Of a stretch of DNA of 64,000 bases, positions 32,655 through 41,871 are shown piece by piece. Made by a program: the position numbers and the translations under genes. The notes under the pieces are model-generated. The model was given only the letters and a program-made list of their open reading frames with translations, was not told the origin of the DNA and did no database searches. How positions within the stretch are numbered: the first letter of the stretch is position 1; the number at the start of each line of letters is the position of its first letter. The stretch is from assembly GCA_963769765.1 (NCBI GenBank), contig CAVYNA010000002.1, positions 209,999 through 273,998 of the forward strand. The letters are read 5' to 3'. This stretch comes from Bog-756 sp963769765 (lineage in GTDB: Bacteria > Actinomycetota > Acidimicrobiia > Acidimicrobiales > RAAP-2).

Positions 32655-33692
32655 GTGGAAGATGACGTGTCCGACCTGGTGGAAGCTGGCGCAGCGGGGG
32701 CCCGTGCACCCTTCCGCCGAATGCGACGCCTGCGGCGGACTCCCGCGCTCAGAAGGCTGGTCGCCGAGACGCGCCTCTCCGTCGACGATCTGGTCGCGCC
32801 GCTGTTCGTGGCGGACGGCATCGACGGGCCGCGACCGGTCGTGTCACTGCCGGGCGTCGTCCAGCACACGGTGGACTCGGTGGCGATCGAGGCGAAGCGG
32901 CTCGCCGCGCTCGATGTGCCCGCGTTGATCCTCTTCGGGGTCCCGAGGCCCGAGGACAAGGACCCTGTCGGCTCCGCGGCGTCCCGACCCGACGGGATCA
33001 CCCAGCGGGCGCTCGTCGCGGTGCGCGACGCCGTCGGAGACCGAATGGTGGTGATGGCCGACTGCTGCCTCGACGAGTTCACCGACCACGGTCACTGCGG
33101 CGTGCTCGATCCGATGACGGGCGAGGTCGACAACGACCCGACCATCGAACGGTATGCGGAGCTCGCCGTCGCACAGGCCGCGGCCGGTGCAGACGTCGTC
33201 GCACCCAGCGGCATGATGGACGGGCAGGTCGCGGCGATCCGCCGGGCGCTCGACCGGAACGGCTCGGACCAGATTGCGATCCTCGCCTACTCGGCGAAGT
33301 ACGCGTCCGCGCTGTACGGACCGTTCCGTGACGCGGCCGGCGTCACCATCGCCGGAGGCGGTGACCGGAAGGGCTACCAGCAGGACCCGCGCAACCGGAG
33401 AGAAGGGGTCGCGGAAGCCCTTGCAGATCTGGCCGAGGGAGCCGACATGGTGATGGTCAAGCCGGCGCTCACCTCCCTCGACGTGATCGCCGACGTGCGT
33501 GCGGCGGTGGATGTTCCGGTCGGTGCCTACCACGTGAGCGGTGAGTACGCGATGGTGATGGCCGCCGCGGAGCGCGGGTGGATCGACGGCGACGCGGTGG
33601 CCTTCGAGGAGCTGACCGCGGTCCGCCGGGCGGGCGCCGACTTCGTGCTCACCTACTTCGCCGCTCGGGTCGCCGAGGCACTCGGTGGCTGA
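32655..33692 (+). CDS. hemB: Porphobilinogen synthase HemB (ALA dehydratase)
   Basis: A 345-residue enzyme that condenses two 5-aminolevulinate molecules to porphobilinogen. The Schiff-base lysines are K215 (AYSAKYASALYGPFR) and K269 (DMVMVKPALTSLDVI). Zinc-type cysteines are visible in ADCCLDEFTDHGHCG (about 137-151). SGMMDGQVAAIR follows. Start GTG 32655 lies eight bases after TAGGCT, so it may have its own promoter in the 94-base gap after hemD. The 3' end overlaps hemL by eight bases. Confidence 0.97.
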   Translation: MEDDVSDLVEAGAAGARAPFRRMRRLRRTPALRRLVAETRLSVDDLVAPLFVADGIDGPRPVVSLPGVVQHTVDSVAIEAKRLAALDVPALILFGVPRPEDKDPVGSAASRPDGITQRALVAVRDAVGDRMVVMADCCLDEFTDHGHCGVLDPMTGEVDNDPTIERYAELAVAQAAAGADVVAPSGMMDGQVAAIRRALDRNGSDQIAILAYSAKYASALYGPFRDAAGVTIAGGGDRKGYQQDPRNRREGVAEALADLAEGADMVMVKPALTSLDVIADVRAAVDVPVGAYHVSGEYAMVMAAAERGWIDGDAVAFEELTAVRRAGADFVLTYFAARVAEALGG

Positions 33693-35004
33693 GCACGCCC
33701 GGTCGGCGGCACTCTTCGACCGGGCGTGCGCGGTGATTCCGGGTGGAGTCAACTCGCCGGTCCGGTCCTTCCGGACCGTCGGCGGCCATCCCTACTTCGT
33801 CACACGGGGTGAGGGAGCGTACGTCTGGGACGCCGACGGCAACCGGCTCCTCGACTTCGTGCAGTCGTACGGTGCGTCGATTCTCGGGCACGCCGCGCCG
33901 GCGGTCGTGCGCGCGATTGCCGCCGCAGCGGCGTCGGGGACGTCCTTCGGTGCGCCGACCGAGGGCGAGGTCCTCCTCGCGGAAGCCATCTGCGCGCGGG
34001 TGCCGGGCTGCGAGCAGGTCCGCCTCGTGTCGTCCGGCACGGAAGCCGCGATGAGTGCGTTGCGGGTCGCCCGCGGCTTCACCGGCAGGTCCCGGATCGT
34101 GAAGTTCGCCGGCTGCTACCACGGACACTCCGACGGGCTGCTCGCAGGCGGTGGGAGCGGGGTGGCCACGCTCGGCCTGCCCGACTCGGCGGGGGTCCCG
34201 GAAGGGGCCGTCGCGCAGACGGTCGTCGCGCCCTACAACGTGGTCCCCGAGCTCGACGAGCAGGTCGCGTGTGTGATCGTCGAGCCGGTCGCCGCCAACA
34301 TGGGCCTCGTCGAGCCGCGCACCGGGTTCCTCGAAGGTCTCCGCGCGGCGTGCGACGCGGCCGGTTCGCTGCTCATCTTCGACGAGGTGATCACCGGTTT
34401 CCGGCTCGGGGAGTCCGGCGCGTCCGGTCGGACCGGCGTGCGGCCCGACCTCTGGTGTTTCGGGAAGGTCATCGGGGGCGGGCTGCCGGTCGGTGCGTTC
34501 GGTGGCCGCGCCGAGGTGCTCGCGGTGCTCGCGCCCGAGGGCGACGTCTATCAGGCCGGCACCCTTTCGGGGAACCCACTTGCCACGGCGGCCGGGCGGA
34601 CGGTGCTCGAGTTGCTCGACGCGGATGCATACGCAGGACTCGCGGCACGGGTGGGCCGGTTCGCTCCGGCTCTCGAGCAGGTCCTCAGCGGCGCGCTCTC
34701 GCGGGCGGGCGCCACCGACGCGTCCGGCCATCCGCTCGGTGCGCAGGTGCCCGTCGTGGGCCCGCTGTTCGGCCTCTTCTTCACCCCGGTCGGATCCGAC
34801 CCGGTGCACGACCACGACGGCGCCACGGCATCCGCGGCGACCGGTCTCTACGCGCGGCTCTTCCACGCAATGCTCGAGCGTGGCGTGGCGCTCGCCCCGG
34901 GCGCGTACGAAGTGGCGTTCCCGTCCATGGCACATGGCGATGACGAGCTCGACCGTGCCCTCGAGATCGCGTCCGAGGCGATCGTCGCCGCGCTCGCCCG
35001 GTGA
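33685..35004 (+). CDS. hemL: Glutamate-1-semialdehyde 2,1-aminomutase HemL
   Basis: A 439-residue PLP enzyme that isomerises glutamate-1-semialdehyde to 5-aminolevulinate, acting directly after HemA. The PLP lysine is K261 in WCFGKVIGGGLPVGAFGG; upstream are SSGTEAAMSALRVARGF and FDEVITGFRLG, and the N-terminal IPGGVNSPVRSF is diagnostic. GTG 33685 is inside the end of hemB, so the two are coupled. The length is normal. Confidence 0.97.
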   Translation: MAEHARSAALFDRACAVIPGGVNSPVRSFRTVGGHPYFVTRGEGAYVWDADGNRLLDFVQSYGASILGHAAPAVVRAIAAAAASGTSFGAPTEGEVLLAEAICARVPGCEQVRLVSSGTEAAMSALRVARGFTGRSRIVKFAGCYHGHSDGLLAGGGSGVATLGLPDSAGVPEGAVAQTVVAPYNVVPELDEQVACVIVEPVAANMGLVEPRTGFLEGLRAACDAAGSLLIFDEVITGFRLGESGASGRTGVRPDLWCFGKVIGGGLPVGAFGGRAEVLAVLAPEGDVYQAGTLSGNPLATAAGRTVLELLDADAYAGLAARVGRFAPALEQVLSGALSRAGATDASGHPLGAQVPVVGPLFGLFFTPVGSDPVHDHDGATASAATGLYARLFHAMLERGVALAPGAYEVAFPSMAHGDDELDRALEIASEAIVAALAR

Positions 35005-35011
35005 GGTGAGC

Positions 35012-36208
35012 GTGCCGACGGTCGACAGCCGCCTGCACCCACCGCGGGCGGTGCCCGATGCGTCGACGTTCCGGTTCACCGGCGCGACGCTCGAAGGCGA
35101 TGGTCCAGCACCGCCCACGACGGGCTGGACGTTCGAGATCGGTGAGACCGGCGTCGCACTCTCGGGGTCCGCGGCAGGTCCACGGTGGACCGTCAGACGC
35201 TCTGACCTCACGGCGGTCGATCTCGGGCCCGTCCGACGAGGACCGCTCGGGCGTCCGTCGGTCCCGGTCGACGTGGTGGTCGGCGCCCGGACCACCAGGC
35301 TGTGGGTCGACGGCGGTCCCGCGCACGCGGTGCAGCTGGAGGGTCTCGCGACGTGGATCGGCACTGCACGTGGTCACCGCCGGACTCGCCGCTCCGGTCG
35401 CGTCGCACTGGTGACCGGCTCGGCGTCGCTGCTCGCAGCCGGAGTGCTCGCCGTCGCGCTCGCGAGCGTGCATGGCGGTTCGACGCCCGCGCCGCGGGTG
35501 GTCGCACCGGACCTCCCCTCTGCCGACCAGCAACTCGCCGACGCCGTTTTGTTGACCCGGCACGATCTCCCACCGGGATGGACGGTCGGCAGTGTTGGCG
35601 GCGCCCCCGTCACCACGCACGACCGTACGGCCCAGGCTGCGATCGCCACTGCGTTCTCGCACTGCAGCGGCGTCTCGGGCCAGCAGGCCGCGTTCGTGCT
35701 CGGGGGACGAACCGCCGACGAGACCGCGCAGTCGTCGTCACCGGTCTTCGTCGGGCCGTCGCCGGCGGAGCGTTCGGGTGCCGCGCTCGAGCTGCAGACC
35801 GAGGCAACGGTGGTGCGGACCAACCGTGACGAGGGGACCGACCTCGCCCTCCTCGGCAACCCCGACGTGCCGCGGTGTGCCGCCGTCGCGATCGCGTCCG
35901 AGCTCCAGCTCGGCGTCGACGACGCGACAGGTGGCACCGGCCGACCGGGCCCGCCATCGGCGACGGTCCTGCACCTCGTCGCACCGGCCGGCGAGCAGGC
36001 GGTCGGCCTCGAGACGACGTTCACCGTCTCCGACGGGTCGACGGCCATTCCGGTCCAGGTGGTGGATGCCACCGTCGGCAGCGGCCGGATCGAGGCGCAG
36101 TTCCAGGCGTTCGCCATCGGCGGCACCGTCCCCGTGCTGGTGGTGTCAGCATCGCTGACAACGCTCGAGCTCCGCGTCGCGAGTCAGGGCAGGTCAGTGA
36201 CGGTGTAG
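35012..36208 (+). CDS. Membrane-anchored protein with extracellular DLPxGW domain (paralogue 1)
   Basis: A 398-residue protein of unknown function. An N-terminal cytoplasmic part with a PH-like pattern (FEIGETGVALSG, WTVRRSDLTAVDLG) is followed by one membrane helix (about 131-153, ALVTGSASLLAAGVLAVALA) and an extracellular domain. That domain carries DLPPGW at 185-190 and two cysteines in SHCSG and PRCAA that could pair. The next gene encodes a second protein with the same DLPxGW-to-membrane spacing. GTG 35012 is chosen; GTG 35006 is possible. It follows hemL by seven bases, so it may be cotranscribed with the heme genes. Confidence 0.72.
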   Translation: MPTVDSRLHPPRAVPDASTFRFTGATLEGDGPAPPTTGWTFEIGETGVALSGSAAGPRWTVRRSDLTAVDLGPVRRGPLGRPSVPVDVVVGARTTRLWVDGGPAHAVQLEGLATWIGTARGHRRTRRSGRVALVTGSASLLAAGVLAVALASVHGGSTPAPRVVAPDLPSADQQLADAVLLTRHDLPPGWTVGSVGGAPVTTHDRTAQAAIATAFSHCSGVSGQQAAFVLGGRTADETAQSSSPVFVGPSPAERSGAALELQTEATVVRTNRDEGTDLALLGNPDVPRCAAVAIASELQLGVDDATGGTGRPGPPSATVLHLVAPAGEQAVGLETTFTVSDGSTAIPVQVVDATVGSGRIEAQFQAFAIGGTVPVLVVSASLTTLELRVASQGRSVTV

Positions 36209-36433
36209 ACGTCCGAGCGACCTTTCCCCACCGGTTCTCGCGGGACCGGACGGGTCCGTCCGGTCCGCACGCCTGTGAGACAGAATGGAGAGCGTGCCGC
36301 ACCACGCACGAGTCGCGGAGGCGCATCGCCGAATGGGCGATGTAGTCCTTGCACCACTCACCGTGATGACGGCAGGATGGCCGAGGTCGTTGCATCGAAC
36401 CGCGCGGTCCCACGAATGACAGAGGAGAGCACC

Positions 36434-38650
36434 ATGACCGTCGGCATCGCGGAACTCCCTCCCGAAGGCATGCAGCTCGGTGGTGTCGCATTGGCCGGCG
36501 ACACCGACCGAGGGACGAAGACGACCGAAGGCCTGAGCCTGCTCTTCACCGCGGCGGGCATCACCGTGCAGGGTCCGCAGCCACAGATCGAGCGGCTGCT
36601 CGTCTGGTCCGGTCTCGACTCCGCGAGCTGCCACGAGAAGATCGACTTGAATGACGGGCGGAGCGCAGCGGTGATGGAGCTCACATCCGGGGGGCAGTCG
36701 ATCCGGTTCCTCCTTCCGACCGAGACGGTCTCGCCGGGTCAGGCCGCGTACCTCGACCAGGCCCTCCCTGCGTGGCTCGCCCGCTATCGCAGCGCGGTCG
36801 GGCCGGCGGCGACGGCCGCCGCCGCCGTGGAGGACGCCGAAGCTGTGGCCACCCGTCAGCCGGTCGATCACGGGGCCGGCGCACCGTCCGCCGGGTCGTC
36901 GCCACAGCCGGCTCCGCCGCCTCCACCACCAAGTGGGGCGCTTCCGCCGATGGCCCGCCCGCCCATGGCCGCCGCGACCGGTCCGGCGGCGACGGAATCG
37001 ACGAACGGCAGTGCCGGCGCGCCCGCGGACCAACCCGTCCACGCTCCCGCCGCATCCGCTGCGCCTGCCGAGCCGACGACGCCGGCCGCACCTGCGCCGC
37101 CATCACCCGACGTCGAGACGGGACCGGTCGCGCCTGTCGCCGGCCGGGGGCCGACCCGCGCCGGGGCACCGCCCGCGCAGCCGGGGCCCACGGACGCGAC
37201 GCCGGGTTGGGAATTCACGAGCGACCCGATGCCCACGGCGACCGCCTGGGACGATCCGCCGCTCGGGCAGGTGCAGGCACCTGACATCGTGCCGCCGAAG
37301 CGGGCGAAGGGCTGGCACCGTCGCCGCGGTCATGACGACGGCGTGCTGCCGGAGACCGCGGGCCCGACGACGGCTGCACCGACCGACGCGATCCCGCTCG
37401 GTGTCATCTTGCCGCCGCCGTCCCCGGACGAGCCCTCGGTCCTGCTCCCACCTCCGCCGCCTTCCGGCGCGGCGCCTTCGGAGACCATGGCACCGCCCGC
37501 GCCGGGCGACGGCCTCCCCGACGAGTCGCCGACCGGGAAACCCTCGAAGAAGGGCCGCCGGTGGCGCCGCGGTGGAGTGGCCGCGACGTCGGCCGCGACA
37601 TTCGTCGTCGACGGCGACGCGGGCACGACAGACCCGGGAACGGGCGGTGCGGAGGTCATCGAGGGGTCCGCACCGGCCACCGCCGGTGACGCGATCGGCA
37701 CCGGTCCCTCGATCGCCGACGGCGGAGGTCACGTCGTCCCGCCGGTGATCACCTCCCACGTGCCCGACCAGCCGGATCTGTCGGCTCCGCAGCTCGTGAC
37801 CGTGCCCGACCAGCCGGATCTGTCGGCTCCGCAGCTCGTGACCGTGCCCGAACCGGGTGAGCCGGCAGGCGGGCGCAGTCGGAGGACGCTCACCTTCCTG
37901 TTGGTCGTCGTCCTGCTCGTCGTGCTCGGCGGCGTCGCATACGTCCTCGTGAAGCGCCACAACAGTGCGAACACCGCTTCGACCGTGGTGCCGCCGGTGA
38001 CCACGGTGAGCCCCGACGTCGCGCTGGCGACGTCGATCAATCTGCGGCTCGCCGACCTGCCCTCGGGCTGGGCCCGGCTGACTGCCGGCACGCCGGTCAC
38101 CCGGATGCCGAACGGACCTCCGGCTGCCCGTCTCCAGGCGAGCCGGACGCTGAGCTCGTGCACCGGGCTGCCGCTCGCGACGGTCAACGGGCTCTTCGCC
38201 GGGGGGGACCTCCCGGGTGCGACCGCACTCTCGACCTCACCCACCTTCGAACAGCTCGCCAACCCGACCTTCCAGATGTTCTCGACGACCGACGTCCTCG
38301 CGTCGGCCGCCTCCGTGCGACCGCTCACCGCAGCGCTCGCGAGCCCGTCGTTCACGACCTGCTTCGCGCAGTACCAGAGCGCGTTGGTCGCGGTGTCCGT
38401 GGCGGGCGGAACGGCGCAGGTCCAGGCCGTCGCGTTGAGCGCGCCGACCGGGGTGACCGCGATCGGCGAGCTGACCACGGTGACCCTGCCGGGCCAGAGC
38501 CCCTTCGTGGTGGGGCAGGCATTCCTGTTCAGCGGCCGCATCTTCACGATGCTCGAACCGTCGACGAGCGGGACCTCCGTGCCGTCGGACGCGTTCATCC
38601 CCGCCTACGACGCGGTGACGGGGCGGCTCGCCGCGGCAGCCACCCGCTGA
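36434..38650 (+). CDS. Large Pro-rich membrane protein with extracellular DLPxGW domain (paralogue 2)
   Basis: A 738-residue protein of unknown function. Residues ~1-125 form a small folded domain (IERLLVWSGLDSASCHEKIDL); ~140-480 is a Pro/Ala/Gly-rich cytoplasmic linker with basic patches such as RAKGWHRRRG; then comes one membrane helix (about 486-508) and an extracellular domain with DLPSGW at 541-546 and paired cysteines (SSCTG, TTCFA). The linker includes a perfect 14-residue duplication. ATG 36434 has AGAGGAG upstream; the longer upstream reading is not needed. It is an apparent paralogue of the preceding gene. Confidence 0.75.
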   Translation: MTVGIAELPPEGMQLGGVALAGDTDRGTKTTEGLSLLFTAAGITVQGPQPQIERLLVWSGLDSASCHEKIDLNDGRSAAVMELTSGGQSIRFLLPTETVSPGQAAYLDQALPAWLARYRSAVGPAATAAAAVEDAEAVATRQPVDHGAGAPSAGSSPQPAPPPPPPSGALPPMARPPMAAATGPAATESTNGSAGAPADQPVHAPAASAAPAEPTTPAAPAPPSPDVETGPVAPVAGRGPTRAGAPPAQPGPTDATPGWEFTSDPMPTATAWDDPPLGQVQAPDIVPPKRAKGWHRRRGHDDGVLPETAGPTTAAPTDAIPLGVILPPPSPDEPSVLLPPPPPSGAAPSETMAPPAPGDGLPDESPTGKPSKKGRRWRRGGVAATSAATFVVDGDAGTTDPGTGGAEVIEGSAPATAGDAIGTGPSIADGGGHVVPPVITSHVPDQPDLSAPQLVTVPDQPDLSAPQLVTVPEPGEPAGGRSRRTLTFLLVVVLLVVLGGVAYVLVKRHNSANTASTVVPPVTTVSPDVALATSINLRLADLPSGWARLTAGTPVTRMPNGPPAARLQASRTLSSCTGLPLATVNGLFAGGDLPGATALSTSPTFEQLANPTFQMFSTTDVLASAASVRPLTAALASPSFTTCFAQYQSALVAVSVAGGTAQVQAVALSAPTGVTAIGELTTVTLPGQSPFVVGQAFLFSGRIFTMLEPSTSGTSVPSDAFIPAYDAVTGRLAAAATR
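37760..37843. repeat. Perfect 42-bp tandem duplication in the linker of paralogue 2
   Basis: Two identical 42-bp units (37760-37801 and 37802-37843) encode VPDQPDLSAPQLVT twice, and a third unit begins (VPEP). It ends about 13 residues before the membrane helix. Confidence 0.95.
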
Positions 38651-38695
38651 CCGACCGCAACGCCCCGCCGTCGGCGGACGGACCGGTCGTCGGGT

Positions 38696-40082
38696 TCAGG
38701 ACCCGTCGGGGACCAGACTCGCGAGACGGGCCAATGCGCGGTAGATGCCTTCCGGTGCGCCGACCTGGTCGGGCCGCAGGAGGTTGGCCATGATCGTGAG
38801 GATCCACGACATGAGCGGCTCGGAGTACATGCCCGCGCCGACGCAGAGGCGCATGAGCTCGGGATGGCTGATCACGCGTACGAACGCTCGGGCCACCCGG
38901 TAGTAGAGCCCGTAGGCGTCCTCGAGGCGGCGCTCGTAGCGCACGAGGCCGGCGTAGCCGTCACCGGAGAGCGCTTCTCCGAGGCTCGCCGCAGCAAGGC
39001 GACCGGTCTCGTAGCCGTAGGCGATGCCCTCCCCGTTGAACGGGTTGATCGAAGCCGCCGCATCGCCGACCAGCACGGTGGTGGCTCCGATGCGCGGACC
39101 GACCGCGAGACCCATCGGCAGCTTGCCGCCCGTCGGTGGACCGAGCGATGTCTCGGGTGAGAGCTCCCAGCGCTCCGGCGCCCAGGCGATGAAGTGGTCC
39201 ATGAGCGTCGAGGTGTTGAGACCCTTCCAGCGACGTCCGGTGGAGAGGAGACCCACCCCCACGTTCACCCGGCCGTCCCCGAGGGGGAAGATCCACCCGT
39301 ACCCGGGGACGACGTTCCCCTCTTCGTCACGGATGTCCAGGTGGGATTCGATGAACGGCTCGTCGTGCCCCGGCGAGGTGTAGTAGCCACGGAGCGCCAT
39401 GCCGAGGGGCTGACTCCGGTCGCGGGCTGCACCGAGCGAACGACCGAACCGCGAGTTCGCGCCGTCGGCGACCACGACATAGCGCGCCCGGACCTCTCGC
39501 GACTCTCCGCTCGCCCGGTCGCGCACGACGGCTCCGACGCACGGTGCCAGTGACCCGTGGCCGCCGGACACCGTGACCGGATCCGGAGCCTCGGCGAGGA
39601 TCGGACGGACCGCCTCGGTGCCCTGCCATACCGTCGCGCCCGCCTTCGCGGCACGATCGTTGACCAGCGCGTCGAGGTCGTGTCGCGTGATGACGTAGCC
39701 GTACGGCGGGAAGCTCGGGTGCTCGGGCCAGGGAAGGTCGAGGACACGGCCGAACGCGCACGACCGCAGACCGCGGTAGCGGTGCGCCCCCGCCAGCGCG
39801 CTCTCGACCCCCATGTCGGCGAGTTGGCGCACCGAGCGCGGGGTCAGCCCGTCGCCGCAGGTCTTCGCGCGGGAAGACCTTCTTCTCCACGAGCGCCACG
39901 TCCCATCCGGCCTCGGCGAGCCAGTAGGCGCAAGAGGACCCGGCCGGACCACCACCGACCACCAGTACGTCGTGGACCGAGTCGCCCGCTCCGACCGATC
40001 GCGCCGCGCCGCGGGCGTCGCCCAGCGCGCCGGACGGCTCGGATCCGGGCACGTCGGTCGCGGGGGCGCTCACCGACCCCAT
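38696..40082 (-). pseudogene. Geranylgeranyl/menaquinone reductase-like FAD oxidoreductase, frameshifted
   Basis: The N-terminal frame, from ATG 40082, encodes the FAD-binding motif DVLVVGGGPAGSSCAYWLAEAG and reaches EKKVFPRE. The next frame continues with KTCGDGLTPRSVRQL and runs intact through VVADGANSRFGR, the GDAAASINPFNGEGIAYG FAD motif and the C-terminus to 38696. Homologues read FPREKTCGDGLTP without a break, so two bases are missing near 39863-39868. Apart from that the protein is complete, resembling the geranylgeranyl reductase/MenJ group that saturates isoprenoid tails of menaquinone or lipids. It is either a recent null mutation or an assembly error. It is divergent from the complex I operon. 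Confidence 0.85.
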
Positions 40083-40140
40083 GGTAGGGGGCCGCACCGG
40101 CCGCCGGGCACGGTGTCCGCGCTGCGACAGGGCCGGCCAT

Positions 40141-40197
40141 CGCGAGGCGCTCGCGGATGTGCTTGGCCGAAGGGGTGCGTGGTAAAAACAGTCACCT
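40141..40197 (+). promoter_or_regulatory. nuo operon upstream region
   Basis: An inverted repeat CGCGAG-GCG-CTCGCG (40141-40155) is followed by TAAAAA (40183-40188), nine bases before the GTG start of nuoA. TAAAAA could serve as a weak -10 box of a nearly leaderless mRNA. No Rex-type GTGAA/TTCAC palindrome is present. Confidence 0.3.
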
Positions 40198-40695
40198 GTG
40201 GACGACTATCTGCCGATCCTGATCCTCCTGGTCCTGGCGCTGCTCTTTGCGAGTATCTCGTTCGTGGCCTCGGGGTTGCTGGCTCCCGGCAAGCGGCCCA
40301 CTGCGGCGAAGATCGCTCCGTACGAATGCGGGATCGTCCCGGGCATCGATCCGCCCATGCGCTTCCCGGTCCGCTTCTATCTGATCGCGATGATCTTCAT
40401 CATCTTCGACATCGAGATCGTCTTCCTCTACCCGTGGGCGGTGATCTTCCGGCAGCTGCGGGCCTTCGGCCTGGTCGAGGTGGTGGTCTTCGCGGCCGTC
40501 GTCTTCGTCTCGTTCCTCTTCCTCGTGAGCAACGGAGCCCTGAGCTGGGGACCGGCGAAGCGGCTCGTCGGTGCGCTGCCGCCCCGCACGTCCACGTCGA
40601 CCATCGCCCGGATCTCGGCGACAGCGGACGCGGCGATGCCCGGATCGGTGACGCCGGTGACCGGCACACCTGGCGGCCCCGGCCGCGCCGCGTAG
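40198..40695 (+). CDS. nuoA: NADH-quinone oxidoreductase subunit A
   Basis: A 165-residue ND3-type membrane subunit of complex I with three membrane helices. Conserved features are PYECGIVP (about residues 42-49), FPVRFYLIAMIFIIFDIEIVF and the third helix ending in LFLVSNGAL. An extra ~45-residue Ser/Thr/Pro-rich tail follows. It is the first gene of the complete nuoA-N operon; nuoB starts 16 bases after it. Confidence 0.97.
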   Translation: MDDYLPILILLVLALLFASISFVASGLLAPGKRPTAAKIAPYECGIVPGIDPPMRFPVRFYLIAMIFIIFDIEIVFLYPWAVIFRQLRAFGLVEVVVFAAVVFVSFLFLVSNGALSWGPAKRLVGALPPRTSTSTIARISATADAAMPGSVTPVTGTPGGPGRAA

Positions 40696-40711
40696 GCGGG
40701 GACGGGCGGGC

Positions 40712-41359
40712 ATGGGACTCGAGGACCTGCAGCACAACTTCCTGACCGGGCGGCTGGAGGACCTGGTCAAGTGGGCCCGCACCTACTCGATGTGGCCGGC
40801 CACCTTCGGTCTGGCGTGCTGCGCGATCGAGATGATGTCGGTGGGCGCGGCGGACTTCGACCTCGCGCGTTTCGGCATGGAGGTCTTCCGGGCGTCACCT
40901 CGCCAGGCCGACCTCATGATCGTGGCGGGTCGCGTCTCCCAAAAGATGGCGCCCGTTCTCCGCCAGGTCTACGACCAGATGATGGAGCCCAAGTGGGTGC
41001 TCTCGATGGGGGTGTGCGCGTCCACCGGCGGGATGTTCAACAACTACGCGATCGTCCAGGGAGTCGACCAGATCGTTCCGGTCGACGTGTACGCACCGGG
41101 CTGCCCCCCGACGCCGGAGACGTTGATGCACGCGATCCTCACCCTGCACCAGAAGGTCCGTTCCGGTGAGATCACCCGTCGGCGCGAGGAGGGACCGACC
41201 GCCGGCCTCGACAGCGACGAGGGCTCCGACACCGACGACGCGCGTACCCGGGGCGACGAGGAGGCCCGTGGGTGGACCCCCGTGCGCCCCGACGCGGTCC
41301 ACGTGGGCACGCCGCGACGCAATCCGGTCATCGCCCGGAGCGTCGGAGAGCCGCTGTGA
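40712..41359 (+). CDS. nuoB: NADH-quinone oxidoreductase subunit B
   Basis: A 215-residue subunit holding the N2 [4Fe-4S] cluster that passes electrons to quinone. The cluster cysteines are visible in GLACCAIEMM (C36, C37), SMGVCAS and APGCPPTPE. An acidic, hydrophilic extension of about 60 residues follows the conserved core, beyond the usual length. The stop overlaps nuoC by four bases (GTGA). Confidence 0.97.
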   Translation: MGLEDLQHNFLTGRLEDLVKWARTYSMWPATFGLACCAIEMMSVGAADFDLARFGMEVFRASPRQADLMIVAGRVSQKMAPVLRQVYDQMMEPKWVLSMGVCASTGGMFNNYAIVQGVDQIVPVDVYAPGCPPTPETLMHAILTLHQKVRSGEITRRREEGPTAGLDSDEGSDTDDARTRGDEEARGWTPVRPDAVHVGTPRRNPVIARSVGEPL

Positions 41360-41871
41360 GCGAGACGGGGGCGGTCGGGACGGTCGAGGGCGCAGCGACT
41401 GGTGTCTCGGTGGCGCGCTCGGCGGGCACCGCGACCCAAGAGGTCGTCTTCCCCACCCGTGCGCAGTACGTGGGTGTGGTGGAGGGCTTCCGCGACGACG
41501 GGTTCGAGACCTGCGCCGACCTGTGCGCTGTCGACTACCTCGGCCATCGCGCGCGTCGGCTTCCCGACGGGGTCACCCCTGAGCGCTTCGAAGTCGTCGT
41601 GAACCTGGTGTCCCTCAGCAGGGCGCAACGGGTCCGTGTGCGCGTGGCCGTCCCCGAGTCCGACCCGGTGGTGGCGTCCCTCTTCGACTGCTACCCGGGA
41701 ACCGAAGCGATGGAGCGCGAGGCCTACGACCTGTTCGGGATCGTCTTCGCGGGCCATCCCGACATGACGCGGATCCTCATGCCGGAGGACTGGGAGGGCC
41801 ATCCCCTCCGCAAGGACTACGGCGTTGGTCGCGTGCCGGTGCAGTTCAAGGGCGCACCAGGGCCCCGATGA
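41356..41871 (+). CDS. nuoC: NADH-quinone oxidoreductase subunit C
   Basis: A 171-residue peripheral-arm subunit (30 kDa type), separate from NuoD. The signature ECYDLFGIxFxGHPDxTRILMPEDWEGHPLRKDY is present in its usual form with AYDLFG, starting near residue 125. GTG 41356 overlaps the nuoB stop and is preferred over the longer upstream reading. The stop overlaps nuoD by four bases. Confidence 0.96.
   Translation: MSETGAVGTVEGAATGVSVARSAGTATQEVVFPTRAQYVGVVEGFRDDGFETCADLCAVDYLGHRARRLPDGVTPERFEVVVNLVSLSRAQRVRVRVAVPESDPVVASLFDCYPGTEAMEREAYDLFGIVFAGHPDMTRILMPEDWEGHPLRKDYGVGRVPVQFKGAPGPR

Noticed and set aside
40083..40197. A Rex operator in front of nuoA, as expected from Streptomyces
   Set aside because: No GTGAA/TTCAC pair at any spacing was found between 40083 and 40197.
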